DNA of 64,000 nt from Nocardioides sp. LHD-245 (GCF_030929495.1 NZ_JAVFWN010000006.1:1-64000), one strand, 5' to 3'; counted from the first letter of the stretch, positions 17,327 to 26,721 are shown. Notes: generated from the letters alone by a model not told the origin. Program-made: numbers and translations.

Positions 17327-20300
17327 CGATGCTCCGGCGGCGTTCCCCGGGCCAGGACGGCCGCGAAGCCGAGCGCGAGAGCCGCACCGGTGACCAGGTC
17401 GACCGGTCGCGACGGCAACCGCGGCGCGTCGGTCAGGGCGACCACGAGAGCCACGAGCGCGCCGAGCAGCGCGGCACCGGCGAGAGCCTGCACCAGCCGG
17501 GGCCACCGGGCGAGGAGGGCACCGAGCACTCCGGCCGCGGCCACGATCGGCCCGCCCACCAGGCCGGCCGCGACGCCCGCGACGGCCGCGGTGAGGACGA
17601 TCCTGCGGCGCGAGGGCGGCACGCCGGCGGAGGGCTCGCCGTCCGCCGGCGACGGAGGCTCGGCGGGCTCGGCGGGCTCGGCGGGCCTGCCCCTGCGACG
17701 CCGGACGCGGCGCAGCGCTCCGGACGCGAGGATCCCCAGGGCCGTGAGCAGGACGACGCCGAGGACCCCCAGGCCCGCGACCAGGACGATCAGGTAGCCC
17801 CGCTGGGGGGTGTAGACGAGTTCCGCCTCGCCCGCGACGCCGGCCGGCAGCACCCAGCCCTGGGCCCAGCCGTCCACCGTGATCCGCTCGAGCTCGCGCC
17901 CGTCGACAGTGGCCACCCAGCCGAGGTTCACGTTGTGGGGCGACGAGAGGACGGCCTCCTCCCCCGGACCGACGTCGAGCCGTACCCGGGTGTCGTCCGC
18001 GGACAGCAGCCGGACCGTGCGCGACCGGGACGGACCACGCTCGGGCGCGGCACCGCCACCGACGGAGTCGAGGGTCAGGGCGACCGGCTGGAACTGCTCG
18101 GTCGAGCGCAGCTCGACCCGGTGCGCACCGGCGGCGAGCTCCCACGGGCCGGCGTCGTCGCACGGCTCGAGCGCCAGCTGGCCCGCCGCCACGACATCGC
18201 CCATCAGGCCGTCGACGCGGGTGTCGACGACGCGGCCGTCGACGACCAGCTGCGGGCCGAAGCCGCAGACGGCGCCCGTCGGACCGCCTCCGTCGAGGGT
18301 CGCGGCGACGCGCGCCCCACCCAGCCGGATCTCACCGACGCCGAGGGGCGCACCGTCCACCCGGCCGGCCGTGCGGCCGAAGGTGATGGTGAGCCGGCGC
18401 GCGCGGACCGGCTCGAAGGCGCCGTACCCAGTCAGGTCGGCCCGCCGGACCACCTCACCCTCCGCGGTCTCGGCCCGGACCACCGCATGGTCGGGGCGCA
18501 CGGCCACGCCGGCCGGGGGCGTGACCGTGAGGCGCCGCAGCGTCCGCTTGCGGCCGAGATCGACGGTGAGCGTCGGCTCGCCGTCGCGGGGGTCGGCCAC
18601 CCACGAGGTCGCGTCGTTGCCGTCGTAGGCCATCCGCGGCGACACGGCCGGATCGTTCCCCAGCCACGAGGAACCGGTCATGGTCACGCCGCCCAGAGGC
18701 TGCAGCAGGGCGAGCGTGCCCGGGCGGCTGCGACCCACGACCAGGCCGCGCACCCGGAACCGGCCGCCCTCGTCGAGGGTGAAGGTGCGGTCGATGCCGG
18801 CGGCCTCCTCGGCCGCGCGTGCCCGGTACCGGCCGCAGTCGGGCCCCAGCAGGGTCAGCACGCAGGAGCGGGTCTCGGGCGCCGCGGCGAACAGCAGATC
18901 GGGCGGGCCGGCGGTCCCGGCGTCAGGGACGACGAGCGTGCGGGTCGGCGCGACGCCGTCGATCCCGACCTCGGCGAGACCGATCGTGGCGTCTCGGTCC
19001 GGGGCGTCGAGAGCCTCGATCCGGACCCGGTCGGCGCTGACGTCGAGCCGCACCGTGCCCTCCCCGGTGAACGGGTCGGCCACGAGGGTCCGGCTGCGCC
19101 CGCCCGCGGTGACCCGCCAGCGGGCGACCCGGCTCACCTCCTCGGCGGACGGCTGGGTCAGACGCACCGCGCCGATCCGCCGCTCGCCGCCGAGATCCAC
19201 CTCCAGCCACTGGCCCACGGCGTCAGCGAACGGGCTCGGCCGCCAGTACGTCGCCGGGTCGCCGTCGAGCGCCGACCACGGCGCGTTCTCGGGGTGCACC
19301 GCCCCCAGGGAGCTGGTCCACGCCCGAGAGCTCGACGCGTCGACACCCGCGATGCCGTCGTACCGGGCCACGACCGGCTCGGCCCCCGCGGCACCCGGGT
19401 AGTTCGGCACCACCCGGTCGCCGTGGAACGCGTCGGTGGCCGTCATGACGTTGCTCTCGGCGTCCTGGATCCGGCCGAAGGTACGCTCGCGGAGCCGGTA
19501 GCCGTCGCCCACCACCTGCGCGTCCCGCTCCCAACCGGGCTCGCCGGCCAGCACCATCGCCTGCGCCGGCCCGACCAGGCCGGACCCGACGGCGGCCACC
19601 GCGGCCTCGACGGAGCCCGCGACGGTCACCGCGTCGTCGACATCGCGCACGTCGTACCCGCCGGTGCCGACCTGGGCCCCGATGGCCGGCTCCACGTCGA
19701 ACACCTCGATCGCGGGACCGAACTCCAGCTCGCCGAACGTAGCGACCGAGTGCAGGCCGGGCGAGCGCCCGAGCGCGACACCGACCAGGCTCGCGGAGGT
19801 CGCCTGGGAGACCTCCGGCTCGAGGTCGTGGCGCACGAGGACGGTGTCGATGCCGATCCGGTTCAGCAGGTGGCGCAGGTACGGCGAGCCGGAGCCGGTC
19901 TCGAGGAAGGTCTCCATCGCGGAGAACAGCCGGATCGTGGCCGGCGGGGTGAGCGGCACCTGGGAGCGGGTGATCCAGGGGCTGCGCGCCACCGCCTCCA
20001 TCGGCTCCTCCATGGTCCAGCCCCACTGCTGGATGCCGAACCCCGATCCGGGGATGACCCAGGTCGCGCCGCCGCCGTCGTCGGCGGCCTCGGCCCGCTC
20101 CTCGAGGAACGCCGAGGCCTCCCACCAGTACGACGGGAGCTCCTTCCATCCGGGCGTGCGGGTGTCGGCCGTGGCGATGGGCTGGGCCATCGCGACCAGG
20201 CCGCCGGCGAGCGCCACGGCGAGTCCGCCGGCCGCGAACCGCCGCAGGTCGAGGGGCCGACGCCGCCACAGGGACCGGAGCAGGTCGTCGGCGAGGGCGC

Positions 20301-21423
20301 CGAGCCCGATCGCGATCGGGACCCGGAGCACCGGGTCCATCTTGGCGACATTGCGCAACGGGGCAACGGGGCCGTCGAGCAGGTCGCGCAGCGCCTGACT
20401 GAGTGGCCCGTCGAGCGCGCCGGTATGGGCGATCACCTGGCAGACCAGTCCGAACCCGGCCGCGAGCAGCAGAGGGGTCCGCCACGCGCCGCGCATCCGG
20501 AGCAGGCCGACGAAGCCCGCGACGGCGACGAGGCCCGACCCGAGTACGAGCCACGGCTCGTAGGCCAGGTCGTAGCCGGCCGGCCACCAGCGGTCGCCGC
20601 CGACCGAGATGAAGCCGACCCAGTTGCTGGCGCCGCGGAGCACGGAGGCGAAGTCGGCTGTCGACGTCGTGGCTCGGGCGTCCTCGACGAAGTCGTAGAA
20701 CGGTGGACTGTAGGTGCCCAGCCGCAACAGCGACAGGATCCACCAGGCGCTGACCGCGCCGACGAGAGCGAGCCAGCCCGCGCCGAAGCGCCAACTCAGC
20801 CGGCGGGTCAGCACGGCCCAGAGGACGAGGATCGCGAGCAGGGCGGCGGGGGCCGCCGTGGCGGTGCCGTTGACGCCACCCGAGCAGGCGAAGGCGGCCG
20901 CCGACAGGATGGCCGCGTTGCGTGGCCGCATCCGGCCGTGGACGGCCAGCACCACCGGGAGCGCCGCCCACGGCAGCATCGCGCCGGGCAGGATCTCCGC
21001 GCTGCGGGTGCCGATCTCGGTGACGTGCCGGGGCGTGAGCCCGTAGGCCAGGCCGGCGACCGCGGCAGCCACGGGCGTCGTACCGAGGGCGCGGGAGAGG
21101 AGGCGCAGCCCCTCACAGGCGAGGAGCAGGATCAGCACCGACCACAGCCGCTGCGCCACCCAGCCCGGAACGCCCACGAGCTCGGCCAGCCAGAAGAACG
21201 AGCCGTGGGGGAACAGATAGCCGTAGGCCTGGTTCTGCATCTCCCCCAGCGACACCTCGGGGTTCCACAGGTGGAAGGTGCCGGCGAGGTGCGGGCCGGG
21301 GACCTCGGTGAGCTCGAAGCGGGTGTCGCTCGTGGACTGGCCCCACTTCTCGGTGAAGACGAAGAGCGCGAGCGCGGCGTACAGGGTCAGCAGCACCACG
21401 CGACCGCGCCGCTCGTCACGCAT
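17323..21423 (-). CDS. AftD-like alpha-(1->3)-arabinofuranosyltransferase (DUF3367)
   Basis: A 1366-residue membrane enzyme. The N-terminal ~420 residues are GT-C-like with many helices; the first loop has STSDTRFELTEVPGPHLAGT, where D33 matches the catalytic Asp position. The long outer region holds two F5/8 type C-like modules (ALDGDPATYWRPSPFADAVG and AYDGNDATSWVADPRDGE). Four to five helices close the protein. AftD adds arabinofuranose to arabinogalactan/lipoarabinomannan in mycobacteria; here the sugar could differ. ATG 21423 has GGAGG and lies below a TACAGT -10 box; GTG 21504 is upstream of that box. First gene of a run reaching 11551. Confidence 0.75.
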   Translation of the reverse strand: MRDERRGRVVLLTLYAALALFVFTEKWGQSTSDTRFELTEVPGPHLAGTFHLWNPEVSLGEMQNQAYGYLFPHGSFFWLAELVGVPGWVAQRLWSVLILLLACEGLRLLSRALGTTPVAAAVAGLAYGLTPRHVTEIGTRSAEILPGAMLPWAALPVVLAVHGRMRPRNAAILSAAAFACSGGVNGTATAAPAALLAILVLWAVLTRRLSWRFGAGWLALVGAVSAWWILSLLRLGTYSPPFYDFVEDARATTSTADFASVLRGASNWVGFISVGGDRWWPAGYDLAYEPWLVLGSGLVAVAGFVGLLRMRGAWRTPLLLAAGFGLVCQVIAHTGALDGPLSQALRDLLDGPVAPLRNVAKMDPVLRVPIAIGLGALADDLLRSLWRRRPLDLRRFAAGGLAVALAGGLVAMAQPIATADTRTPGWKELPSYWWEASAFLEERAEAADDGGGATWVIPGSGFGIQQWGWTMEEPMEAVARSPWITRSQVPLTPPATIRLFSAMETFLETGSGSPYLRHLLNRIGIDTVLVRHDLEPEVSQATSASLVGVALGRSPGLHSVATFGELEFGPAIEVFDVEPAIGAQVGTGGYDVRDVDDAVTVAGSVEAAVAAVGSGLVGPAQAMVLAGEPGWERDAQVVGDGYRLRERTFGRIQDAESNVMTATDAFHGDRVVPNYPGAAGAEPVVARYDGIAGVDASSSRAWTSSLGAVHPENAPWSALDGDPATYWRPSPFADAVGQWLEVDLGGERRIGAVRLTQPSAEEVSRVARWRVTAGGRSRTLVADPFTGEGTVRLDVSADRVRIEALDAPDRDATIGLAEVGIDGVAPTRTLVVPDAGTAGPPDLLFAAAPETRSCVLTLLGPDCGRYRARAAEEAAGIDRTFTLDEGGRFRVRGLVVGRSRPGTLALLQPLGGVTMTGSSWLGNDPAVSPRMAYDGNDATSWVADPRDGEPTLTVDLGRKRTLRRLTVTPPAGVAVRPDHAVVRAETAEGEVVRRADLTGYGAFEPVRARRLTITFGRTAGRVDGAPLGVGEIRLGGARVAATLDGGGPTGAVCGFGPQLVVDGRVVDTRVDGLMGDVVAAGQLALEPCDDAGPWELAAGAHRVELRSTEQFQPVALTLDSVGGGAAPERGPSRSRTVRLLSADDTRVRLDVGPGEEAVLSSPHNVNLGWVATVDGRELERITVDGWAQGWVLPAGVAGEAELVYTPQRGYLIVLVAGLGVLGVVLLTALGILASGALRRVRRRRGRPAEPAEPAEPPSPADGEPSAGVPPSRRRIVLTAAVAGVAAGLVGGPIVAAAGVLGALLARWPRLVQALAGAALLGALVALVVALTDAPRLPSRPVDLVTGAALALGFAAVLARGTPPEHR

Positions 21424-21459
21424 CCCGCCTCCGCTCCCTGGCCCTCCCCGGCGGGGGTC

Positions 21460-21465
21460 ACTGTA
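21460..21465 (-). promoter_or_regulatory. Candidate -10 of the AftD operon
   Basis: TACAGT on the minus strand, giving a ~30-base leader that contains GGAGG before ATG 21423. No clear -35 was seen. Confidence 0.45.
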
Positions 21466-21508
21466 TGCCGACGCGGCCTCCGCTTCCCGGATCGGTGAGG
21501 ACACCCCC

Positions 21509-21521
21509 TAACCTGCTCTGG
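21509..21521 (+). promoter_or_regulatory. -10 box placed for leaderless mRNA
   Basis: TAACCT at 21509-21514 ends six bases before the GTG at 21521; no ribosome site intervenes. Confidence 0.6.
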
Positions 21522-22780
21522 TGACGACGACCTCGCCTGCCGCGGGCTCACGCCTGGGCCGGCTGCTGCGCAGCAGCGCCGGCATCGCCATCGCGATGGC
21601 CGTGATGAACGTCGGTGCCTACGGCTTCCAGATCGTCTCGGCACGCCTGCTCGGCCCGGGCCAGTACGGCGCCCTCGCCGGCGTCATGGCGCTGCTCATG
21701 GTCCTCTCGGTCCTCCAGCTGGGCCTCCAGGCGACGTCCGCGCGGCGCATCGCCGCCGACCCGGAGCACGTGGCCGCCGTCGAGGCGTCCGTTCTCCGCA
21801 CCGCCTGGCGCACCGCGTTCGCGCTGGGGCTGGTGACGGTGCTGGCGGCTCCCCTGGTGACGAAGCTGCTGCGGCTCGACGGCCTCCTGCCCGCCGTGCT
21901 GCTGGGTCTGAGCATCGTCCCGATCACCGTGATGGGGGCCCAGGCCGGCGTCCTGCAGGGCGAGCGGCGCTGGCTCCCCCTGAGCCTGGTCTATCTCGCG
22001 GTCGGCGTGCCCCGGGTGCTTCTCGGCCTCGCGTTCCTGCTGGTGTGGCGCTCCGAGACCAGCGCGATGCTCGCCGTCCTCGTCGCCTCCTGGGTCCCGG
22101 TCGCGGCAGGCGCCTGGGCCCTCGGCCGGCACCCCCGGCCCACCAGCAGCGTGACCGAGTCCGAGATCCGCCGCGACGTGCTGCGCGAGACGGCCGGCAG
22201 CTCGATCGCGCTGCTGGCCTTCTTCGCCCTGTCCAACCTCGACGTCGTGGTCGCCCGCGGCATCCTCGACGGCCACGACGCGGGCCTGTACGCCGGCGGC
22301 CTGATCGTGACCAAGGCCGTGCTCTTCCTCCCGCAGTTCGCGGTCGTCGTCCTCTTCCCGTCCATGTCGAAGGGCAGCGAGAGCCGGGCCGCGCTCGCCA
22401 AGGGGCTGGCCTTCCTGACCGTCCTCGGGACCGCGTGCGTCGTCGCGACCTACCTGCTCTCCGGCCTCGCCCTCGTCTTCATCGGCGGCGCCGAGTACGC
22501 CGAGGTCGAGGACCGCCTGTGGATGTTCGCCGTCCTCGGCGCCCTGCTCGCCCTGCTCCAGATGCTGGTGTACGCCGGTCTGGCCAGCCGCGGCGCCGCG
22601 ACGAAGTACCTCGTCGGCGTCGGCGTGGTCGCCCTCGTGATCGGCGGCTCGCAGGCCGACTCGGTCACGAGTCTCGCCACCACGGTCGCCGTCGTCGACC
22701 TCGTGGTGCTGCTCGTGCTCGTCGTACTCCAGGCCTTCCGGCACCGTCGCGAGGAAGTGCCTGCTCCGGCGGACCAGTAG
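21521..22780 (+). CDS. Wzx-like polysaccharide flippase / MATE-MOP superfamily
   Basis: A 419-residue protein made almost entirely of hydrophobic helices, about 11-12. Typical features include the N-terminal VMNVGAYGFQIVSARLLGPG followed by QYGALAGVMALL, SIALLAFFALSNLDVVVARG and AGLYAGGLIVTKAVLFLPQF. These resemble polysaccharide-biosynthesis exporters that flip lipid-linked saccharides across the membrane. Divergent from the AftD-like gene, it is the likely export step for the glycan made by that locus. The C-terminal tail is short and charged. The substrate is inferred from neighbours only. Confidence 0.75.
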   Translation: MTTTSPAAGSRLGRLLRSSAGIAIAMAVMNVGAYGFQIVSARLLGPGQYGALAGVMALLMVLSVLQLGLQATSARRIAADPEHVAAVEASVLRTAWRTAFALGLVTVLAAPLVTKLLRLDGLLPAVLLGLSIVPITVMGAQAGVLQGERRWLPLSLVYLAVGVPRVLLGLAFLLVWRSETSAMLAVLVASWVPVAAGAWALGRHPRPTSSVTESEIRRDVLRETAGSSIALLAFFALSNLDVVVARGILDGHDAGLYAGGLIVTKAVLFLPQFAVVVLFPSMSKGSESRAALAKGLAFLTVLGTACVVATYLLSGLALVFIGGAEYAEVEDRLWMFAVLGALLALLQMLVYAGLASRGAATKYLVGVGVVALVIGGSQADSVTSLATTVAVVDLVVLLVLVVLQAFRHRREEVPAPADQ

Positions 22781-22965
22781 TCGGTCATCGCGGGAAGCGA
22801 GGGCGACGGAGCGCAGGGAGCGAGGCACGAGCGACCGCAGCGGAGGAGCCGAGTCTTTCCGCGGGCCGACCGGTTCGCCGCCGTACCAAGGCGACCGGCT
22901 ACGGAAGCCAACCGCGTGCGCGGCAGCGCGGCGGAGCGAAGCGACGACGCGCTCGCGCCGACCAA
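22781..22965. other. Non-coding convergent gap with GAGCG-type short repeats
   Basis: No gene was found in these 185 bases. They hold repeated short runs such as GGAGCGCAGGGAGCGAGG and GGAGCGAAGCGACG, partly mirrored by GCGCTCGCG. It may act as a terminator for the two facing genes or be a degenerate intergenic repeat; no clean stem was found. Confidence 0.4.
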
Positions 22966-25662
22966 CTAGTGCGCGGCGTCGTGCCAGGAGCGGCCGGTGC
23001 CGACGGAGACGTCGAGCGGGACCGTGAGGTCGGCGGCGCCGGCCATCTGCTCGCGGACCAGGGTCTCGAGCTCCTCGCGCTCGCCGTCGGCGACCTCGAA
23101 CACGAGCTCGTCGTGGACCTGGAGCAGCATCCGCGAGCGCAGACCCGCTCTCCGCAAGGCGGCGTCCGTGCGCAGCATGGCGACCTTGATCAGGTCGGCC
23201 GCCGAGCCTTGGATGGGCGCGTTGAGCGCCATCCGCTCGGCGCCCTCGCGACGCATCCGGTTGTCGCTGGTCAGGTCGGGCAGGTAGCGGCGCCGGCCCA
23301 TGATGGTCTCGGTGAAGCCGGTGCGCCGGGCCTCGTCGACGACCCCACCGAGGTAGTCGCGGATCCCGCCGAAGGTCTCGAAGTAGTCGTCCATCAGGGC
23401 GCTGGCCTCCCGCGCCTCGATGCCGAGCTGCTGGGACAGGCCGAAGGCGGACAGGCCGTAGGCGAGGCCGTAGTTCATCGCCTTGATCTTGGCCCGCATC
23501 TCCGGCGTGACCGCGTCGGGCGCGACATCGAAGACCCGCGAGGCGGTCTCGGCGTGGAAGTCGCGACCGGAGCGGAACGCCTCGATGAGCAGCTCGTCCT
23601 CGGAGAGGTGGGCCATGATCCGCATCTCGATCTGGCTGTAGTCGGCGGTCATCAGCGAGGCGTAGCCGCCGCCGACCACGAAGCTCTCGCGGATCCGCCG
23701 ACCCTCCTCGGTGCGGACCGGGATGTTCTGCAGGTTGGGTTCGGTGCTGGAGAGCCGGCCCGTGGCGGCGATGGTCTGGTGGAAGGTGGTGTGAATGCGG
23801 CCGTCGGGCTGGACGGTCTTGAGCAGGCCCTCGATCGTCTGCCGCAGTCGGATCACCTCGCGGTGGCGCAGCAGGTGCAGCAGGAACGGGTGCTCGGTCT
23901 GGGCGAACAGCCACTGCAGCGCGTCGGCGTCGGTGGTGTAGCCGGTCTTGGTGCGCTTGGTCTTCGGCATGTTGAGCTCGTCGAAGAGCACCACCTGGAG
24001 CTGCTTGGGCGAGCCGAGGTTGATCTCCTTGCCGATCACGTCGTACGCCGCCTGCGCCTCCTTGCGCACCTCCTCCCCGAAGTGCGCCTCGAGCCCCTCG
24101 AGATGGTCGACGTCGATGGCGATGCCGGTCTGCTCCATGCCGGCGAGCACGGCCACGAGCGGCATCTCGACGTCGGTCAGCAGCCCGCGGCCGCCGGCCT
24201 TCTCGACCTCGTCGGCCAGCTCGGCGGACAGGTCCAGCGCGGCGCGGGCGTGCACCATCGACGCCTTCGCCAGGTTGGCGTCCTCGTCGAAGAGCATCCC
24301 CTGGTCGTCGTCCTCGGCGACCGTGAGCTCACGGTGGAGGTAGCGCAGCGACAGGTCGGCGAGATCGTAGGAGCGCTGGTCCGGGGCGACCAGATAGGCC
24401 GCGAGCGCCGTGTCCTCGACCACGCCGGCGAGGCTCCAGCCCTGCGCGGCGAGGGCCAGCAACGGTCCCTTGGTGTCGTGGAGCACCTTCGGGCGCGCCG
24501 CGTCGTCGAGCCAGGCGGCCACCGCCGCGTCGTCGGCCACGCTCATCGCCTCGACGTCGACGTACGCCGCGCGACCGTCGGCCAGCGCGAGGGCGAGCCC
24601 GTTCACCCGGCCGGTGCCGCTGCCCCAGGTGCCGCGGACCGACAGGCCGACCGTGGCCCCGTCGATCTCGTCCAACCAGGCGGCGACCGTGTCGGGCGCG
24701 AGAGTGGTGCCGTCGACCTCGACCCCCGCCTCGACCGGCGTGTCCTCGCCGGGCGCCACGACATCGAGGATGCGGGTGCGCAGCTCACCGCGGAACTCCA
24801 GCTCGTCGAGCAGCTCGAGGGCCGACGAGCGGTCCCACTCCCCCAGCACCAGATCGTCGACCGCGACACCGAGGTCGAGGTCGCGGACCAGTGCGTTGAG
24901 CCGGCGGTTGCGGATCACGTCGCCGAGGTGCTCGCGGAACGCCTCCCCCTTCTTGCCGGTGATCTTGTCCGCCTGGGCGATCACGTTGTCGAGACCGTCG
25001 TAGGTGTTGATCCACTTCGCCGCGAACCCGGCGCCCACGCCCGGGACGCCCGGGAGGTTGTCGGACTGCTCGCCGACGATCGCCGCCAGCTCGGGGTAGC
25101 GGTGCGGCGGGACGCCGTACTTGTCCTCGACGAAGGCAGGGGTCATCCGGGACAGGTCGGAGACGCCGCGCATCGGGTAGAGCACGGTCGAGCGCTCGGT
25201 GACCAGCTGGATGGAGTCGCGGTCTCCGGTGAGGATGAGCACCTCGAGACCGCTCGTCTCGTCGGCGAGGGCCTGCGTGACGAGCGTCGCGATGATGTCG
25301 TCGGCCTCGTAGCCGGGGTGCTTGATGTAGCGGATCGAGAAGCTGTCGAGCATCCGCTCGATCAGCGGCAGCTGGCTGCTGAACTCGCTCGGCGTCTTGT
25401 TGCGCTTGGCCTTGTACTCGGCGTACTCCTCGGTGCGGAAGGTCTGCCGCGACACGTCGAAGGCGACCGCCACGTGGGTCGGCTGCTCGTCGCGCAGCAC
25501 GTTGACCAGCATCGAGGTGAACCCGTAGACGGCATTGGTGTTCTGCCCGGTCGCGGTCGAGAAGTTCTCGACCGGGAGGGCGAAGAACGCGCGGTAGGCC
25601 AGGGAGTGGCCGTCAAGGAGAAGGAGTCGCGGTCGAGTCGTCTCCGTCATAGGCTGGGGCAC
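22966..25662 (-). CDS. polA: DNA polymerase I
   Basis: An 898-residue DNA polymerase I for repair and Okazaki fragment processing. Residues ~10-300 are the 5'-3' exonuclease (LLLDGHSLAYRAFFALP, GYEADDIIATL, LTGDRDSIQLV). Residues ~310-490 are a 3'-5' exonuclease-like domain without the usual catalytic acidic set, so proofreading is probably absent, as in other actinobacterial PolA. The polymerase domain has ADYSQIEMR, RAKIKAMNYGLAYG and QVHDELVFEV. GTG at 25662 lies at leaderless spacing from TAGAGT; an ATG four codons in (25650) is the alternative. Confidence 0.95.
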   Translation of the reverse strand: MPQPMTETTRPRLLLLDGHSLAYRAFFALPVENFSTATGQNTNAVYGFTSMLVNVLRDEQPTHVAVAFDVSRQTFRTEEYAEYKAKRNKTPSEFSSQLPLIERMLDSFSIRYIKHPGYEADDIIATLVTQALADETSGLEVLILTGDRDSIQLVTERSTVLYPMRGVSDLSRMTPAFVEDKYGVPPHRYPELAAIVGEQSDNLPGVPGVGAGFAAKWINTYDGLDNVIAQADKITGKKGEAFREHLGDVIRNRRLNALVRDLDLGVAVDDLVLGEWDRSSALELLDELEFRGELRTRILDVVAPGEDTPVEAGVEVDGTTLAPDTVAAWLDEIDGATVGLSVRGTWGSGTGRVNGLALALADGRAAYVDVEAMSVADDAAVAAWLDDAARPKVLHDTKGPLLALAAQGWSLAGVVEDTALAAYLVAPDQRSYDLADLSLRYLHRELTVAEDDDQGMLFDEDANLAKASMVHARAALDLSAELADEVEKAGGRGLLTDVEMPLVAVLAGMEQTGIAIDVDHLEGLEAHFGEEVRKEAQAAYDVIGKEINLGSPKQLQVVLFDELNMPKTKRTKTGYTTDADALQWLFAQTEHPFLLHLLRHREVIRLRQTIEGLLKTVQPDGRIHTTFHQTIAATGRLSSTEPNLQNIPVRTEEGRRIRESFVVGGGYASLMTADYSQIEMRIMAHLSEDELLIEAFRSGRDFHAETASRVFDVAPDAVTPEMRAKIKAMNYGLAYGLSAFGLSQQLGIEAREASALMDDYFETFGGIRDYLGGVVDEARRTGFTETIMGRRRYLPDLTSDNRMRREGAERMALNAPIQGSAADLIKVAMLRTDAALRRAGLRSRMLLQVHDELVFEVADGEREELETLVREQMAGAADLTVPLDVSVGTGRSWHDAAH

Positions 25663-25668
25663 CCGGCG

Positions 25669-25695
25669 ACTCTACCGATGCCTGCCGACTATCGT
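25669..25695. promoter_or_regulatory. Overlapping divergent promoters of polA and thioesterase
   Basis: TAGAGT (25674-25669, minus) ends six bases before the polA GTG. TATCGT (25690-25695, plus) ends eight bases before the thioesterase ATG. The two -10 boxes are only 15 bases apart, so each promoter's -35 zone falls on the other's -10 box. Confidence 0.55.
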
Positions 25696-25703
25696 TTCGG
25701 CCC

Positions 25704-26126
25704 ATGACCACCATCGACGAGATCGCCGACTTCATGCGCACCCACATGGGTGCGCTCAACGAGCGGATGGGCATCGAGCTCGTCGAGATCACCCCCGACC
25801 GGGTGGTCGCCACGATGCCCGTCGAGGGCAACACCCAGCCCTACGGCCTGCTCCACGGCGGTGCGTCGGTCGTCCTCGCCGAGACCCTCGGCTCGGTGGC
25901 CGCGGCGATCCACGCCGGGCCGGACCGGTTCGCCGTCGGCACCGACATCAACGCGACCCACCACCGCTCGGCGACCTCCGGCGTGGTCACCGGCGTCGCC
26001 ACGCCGCTGCACCGCGGCCGGAGCATGGCCAGCTTCGAGATCGTCGTCAGCGACGACGCCGGGCGCCGGGTGTGCACCTCTCGGATCACCTGCGCGCTCC
26101 TGGAGCGCGACCCGGCCAAGAAGTAG
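25704..26126 (+). CDS. Hotdog-fold thioesterase (PaaI/YbgC-like)
   Basis: A 140-residue thioesterase likely cutting an acyl- or aryl-CoA. The hotdog active-site segment is YGLLHGGASVVLAETLGSVA, with the catalytic Glu in the long helix. GTDINATHHRSATSGVVTGV and the C-terminal RRVCTSRITCALLERD complete the fold. The length is standard for PaaI-type enzymes. It sits next to polA, a pairing I recall as conserved in actinobacteria. The gene is nearly leaderless (eight bases between the -10 box and ATG). Substrate unknown. Confidence 0.85.
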   Translation: MTTIDEIADFMRTHMGALNERMGIELVEITPDRVVATMPVEGNTQPYGLLHGGASVVLAETLGSVAAAIHAGPDRFAVGTDINATHHRSATSGVVTGVATPLHRGRSMASFEIVVSDDAGRRVCTSRITCALLERDPAKK

Positions 26127-26130
26127 CCGG

Positions 26131-26721
26131 TCAGGCCTGCTCGGGCTCGGGCAGCGTCAGGCGCTCGGTCCGGGCCCGGCGCAGCGAACGACGCGCGGCG
26201 AGCACCCGGTTGCGGCTGCCCTCGACGCCCGACTGCTGGCGCTGTGGGGACACCCGGCTGCGGAGGAGCGCGGTCGGGGCGATCCGGTACATCACGACCG
26301 GCGCCAGGCCGAGCCGCGCCATGAACCGGTTGGACTCGCGCGAGGAGTGCGGGACCGCCGTGACGACGTGCAGGATGCCGTTCTCCTCGGCGAACGCGGT
26401 CGCCGCCTCCACCAGGGCGTGGCCGACGCCGTGGCGGCGGCAGTGGTCGAAGACGCGCGGGTGCATCGACTGCACACAGGGCTCGAGGTTGAGCGGGGAC
26501 AGCGTGGTGATCCGCAGATAGACGGCGCCGGCCACCTGGCCGTCGTACTCGACGACGACAAGGCGCTGCTCCGGCGACGCGGCGGCACCCTTGACGATCA
26601 GCTCGAGGTCGGCGACCTGCTCGGCCGGGTCGGCGCGGCGTACGGCGTCGCTCCACAGCTCGGCGAGGACGACGGCGTCGTCGCGGGTGGCGACGCGCGT
26701 GATCAGCGAATAGCGACTCAT
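26131..26721 (-). CDS. GNAT-family acetyltransferase
   Basis: A 196-residue protein whose first ~150 residues form a GNAT fold: TRVATRDDAVVLAELW at the start, VVVEYDGQVAGAVYLRI, then the acetyl-CoA-binding helix HCRRHGVGHALVEAATAFAE and SSRESNRFMARLGLAPVVMY. A basic C-terminal tail (VLAARRSLRRARTERL) extends beyond the fold. GGAGAAGG precedes ATG 26721. It converges with the thioesterase gene, four bases apart. Acceptor unknown. Confidence 0.8.
   Translation of the reverse strand: MSRYSLITRVATRDDAVVLAELWSDAVRRADPAEQVADLELIVKGAAASPEQRLVVVEYDGQVAGAVYLRITTLSPLNLEPCVQSMHPRVFDHCRRHGVGHALVEAATAFAEENGILHVVTAVPHSSRESNRFMARLGLAPVVMYRIAPTALLRSRVSPQRQQSGVEGSRNRVLAARRSLRRARTERLTLPEPEQA

Noticed and set aside
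22450..22965. Minus-strand frame after polA with Arg/Ser/Ala-rich product
   Set aside because: It translates GAGCG-type intergenic repeats and then the antisense of the flippase gene; no plausible protein.
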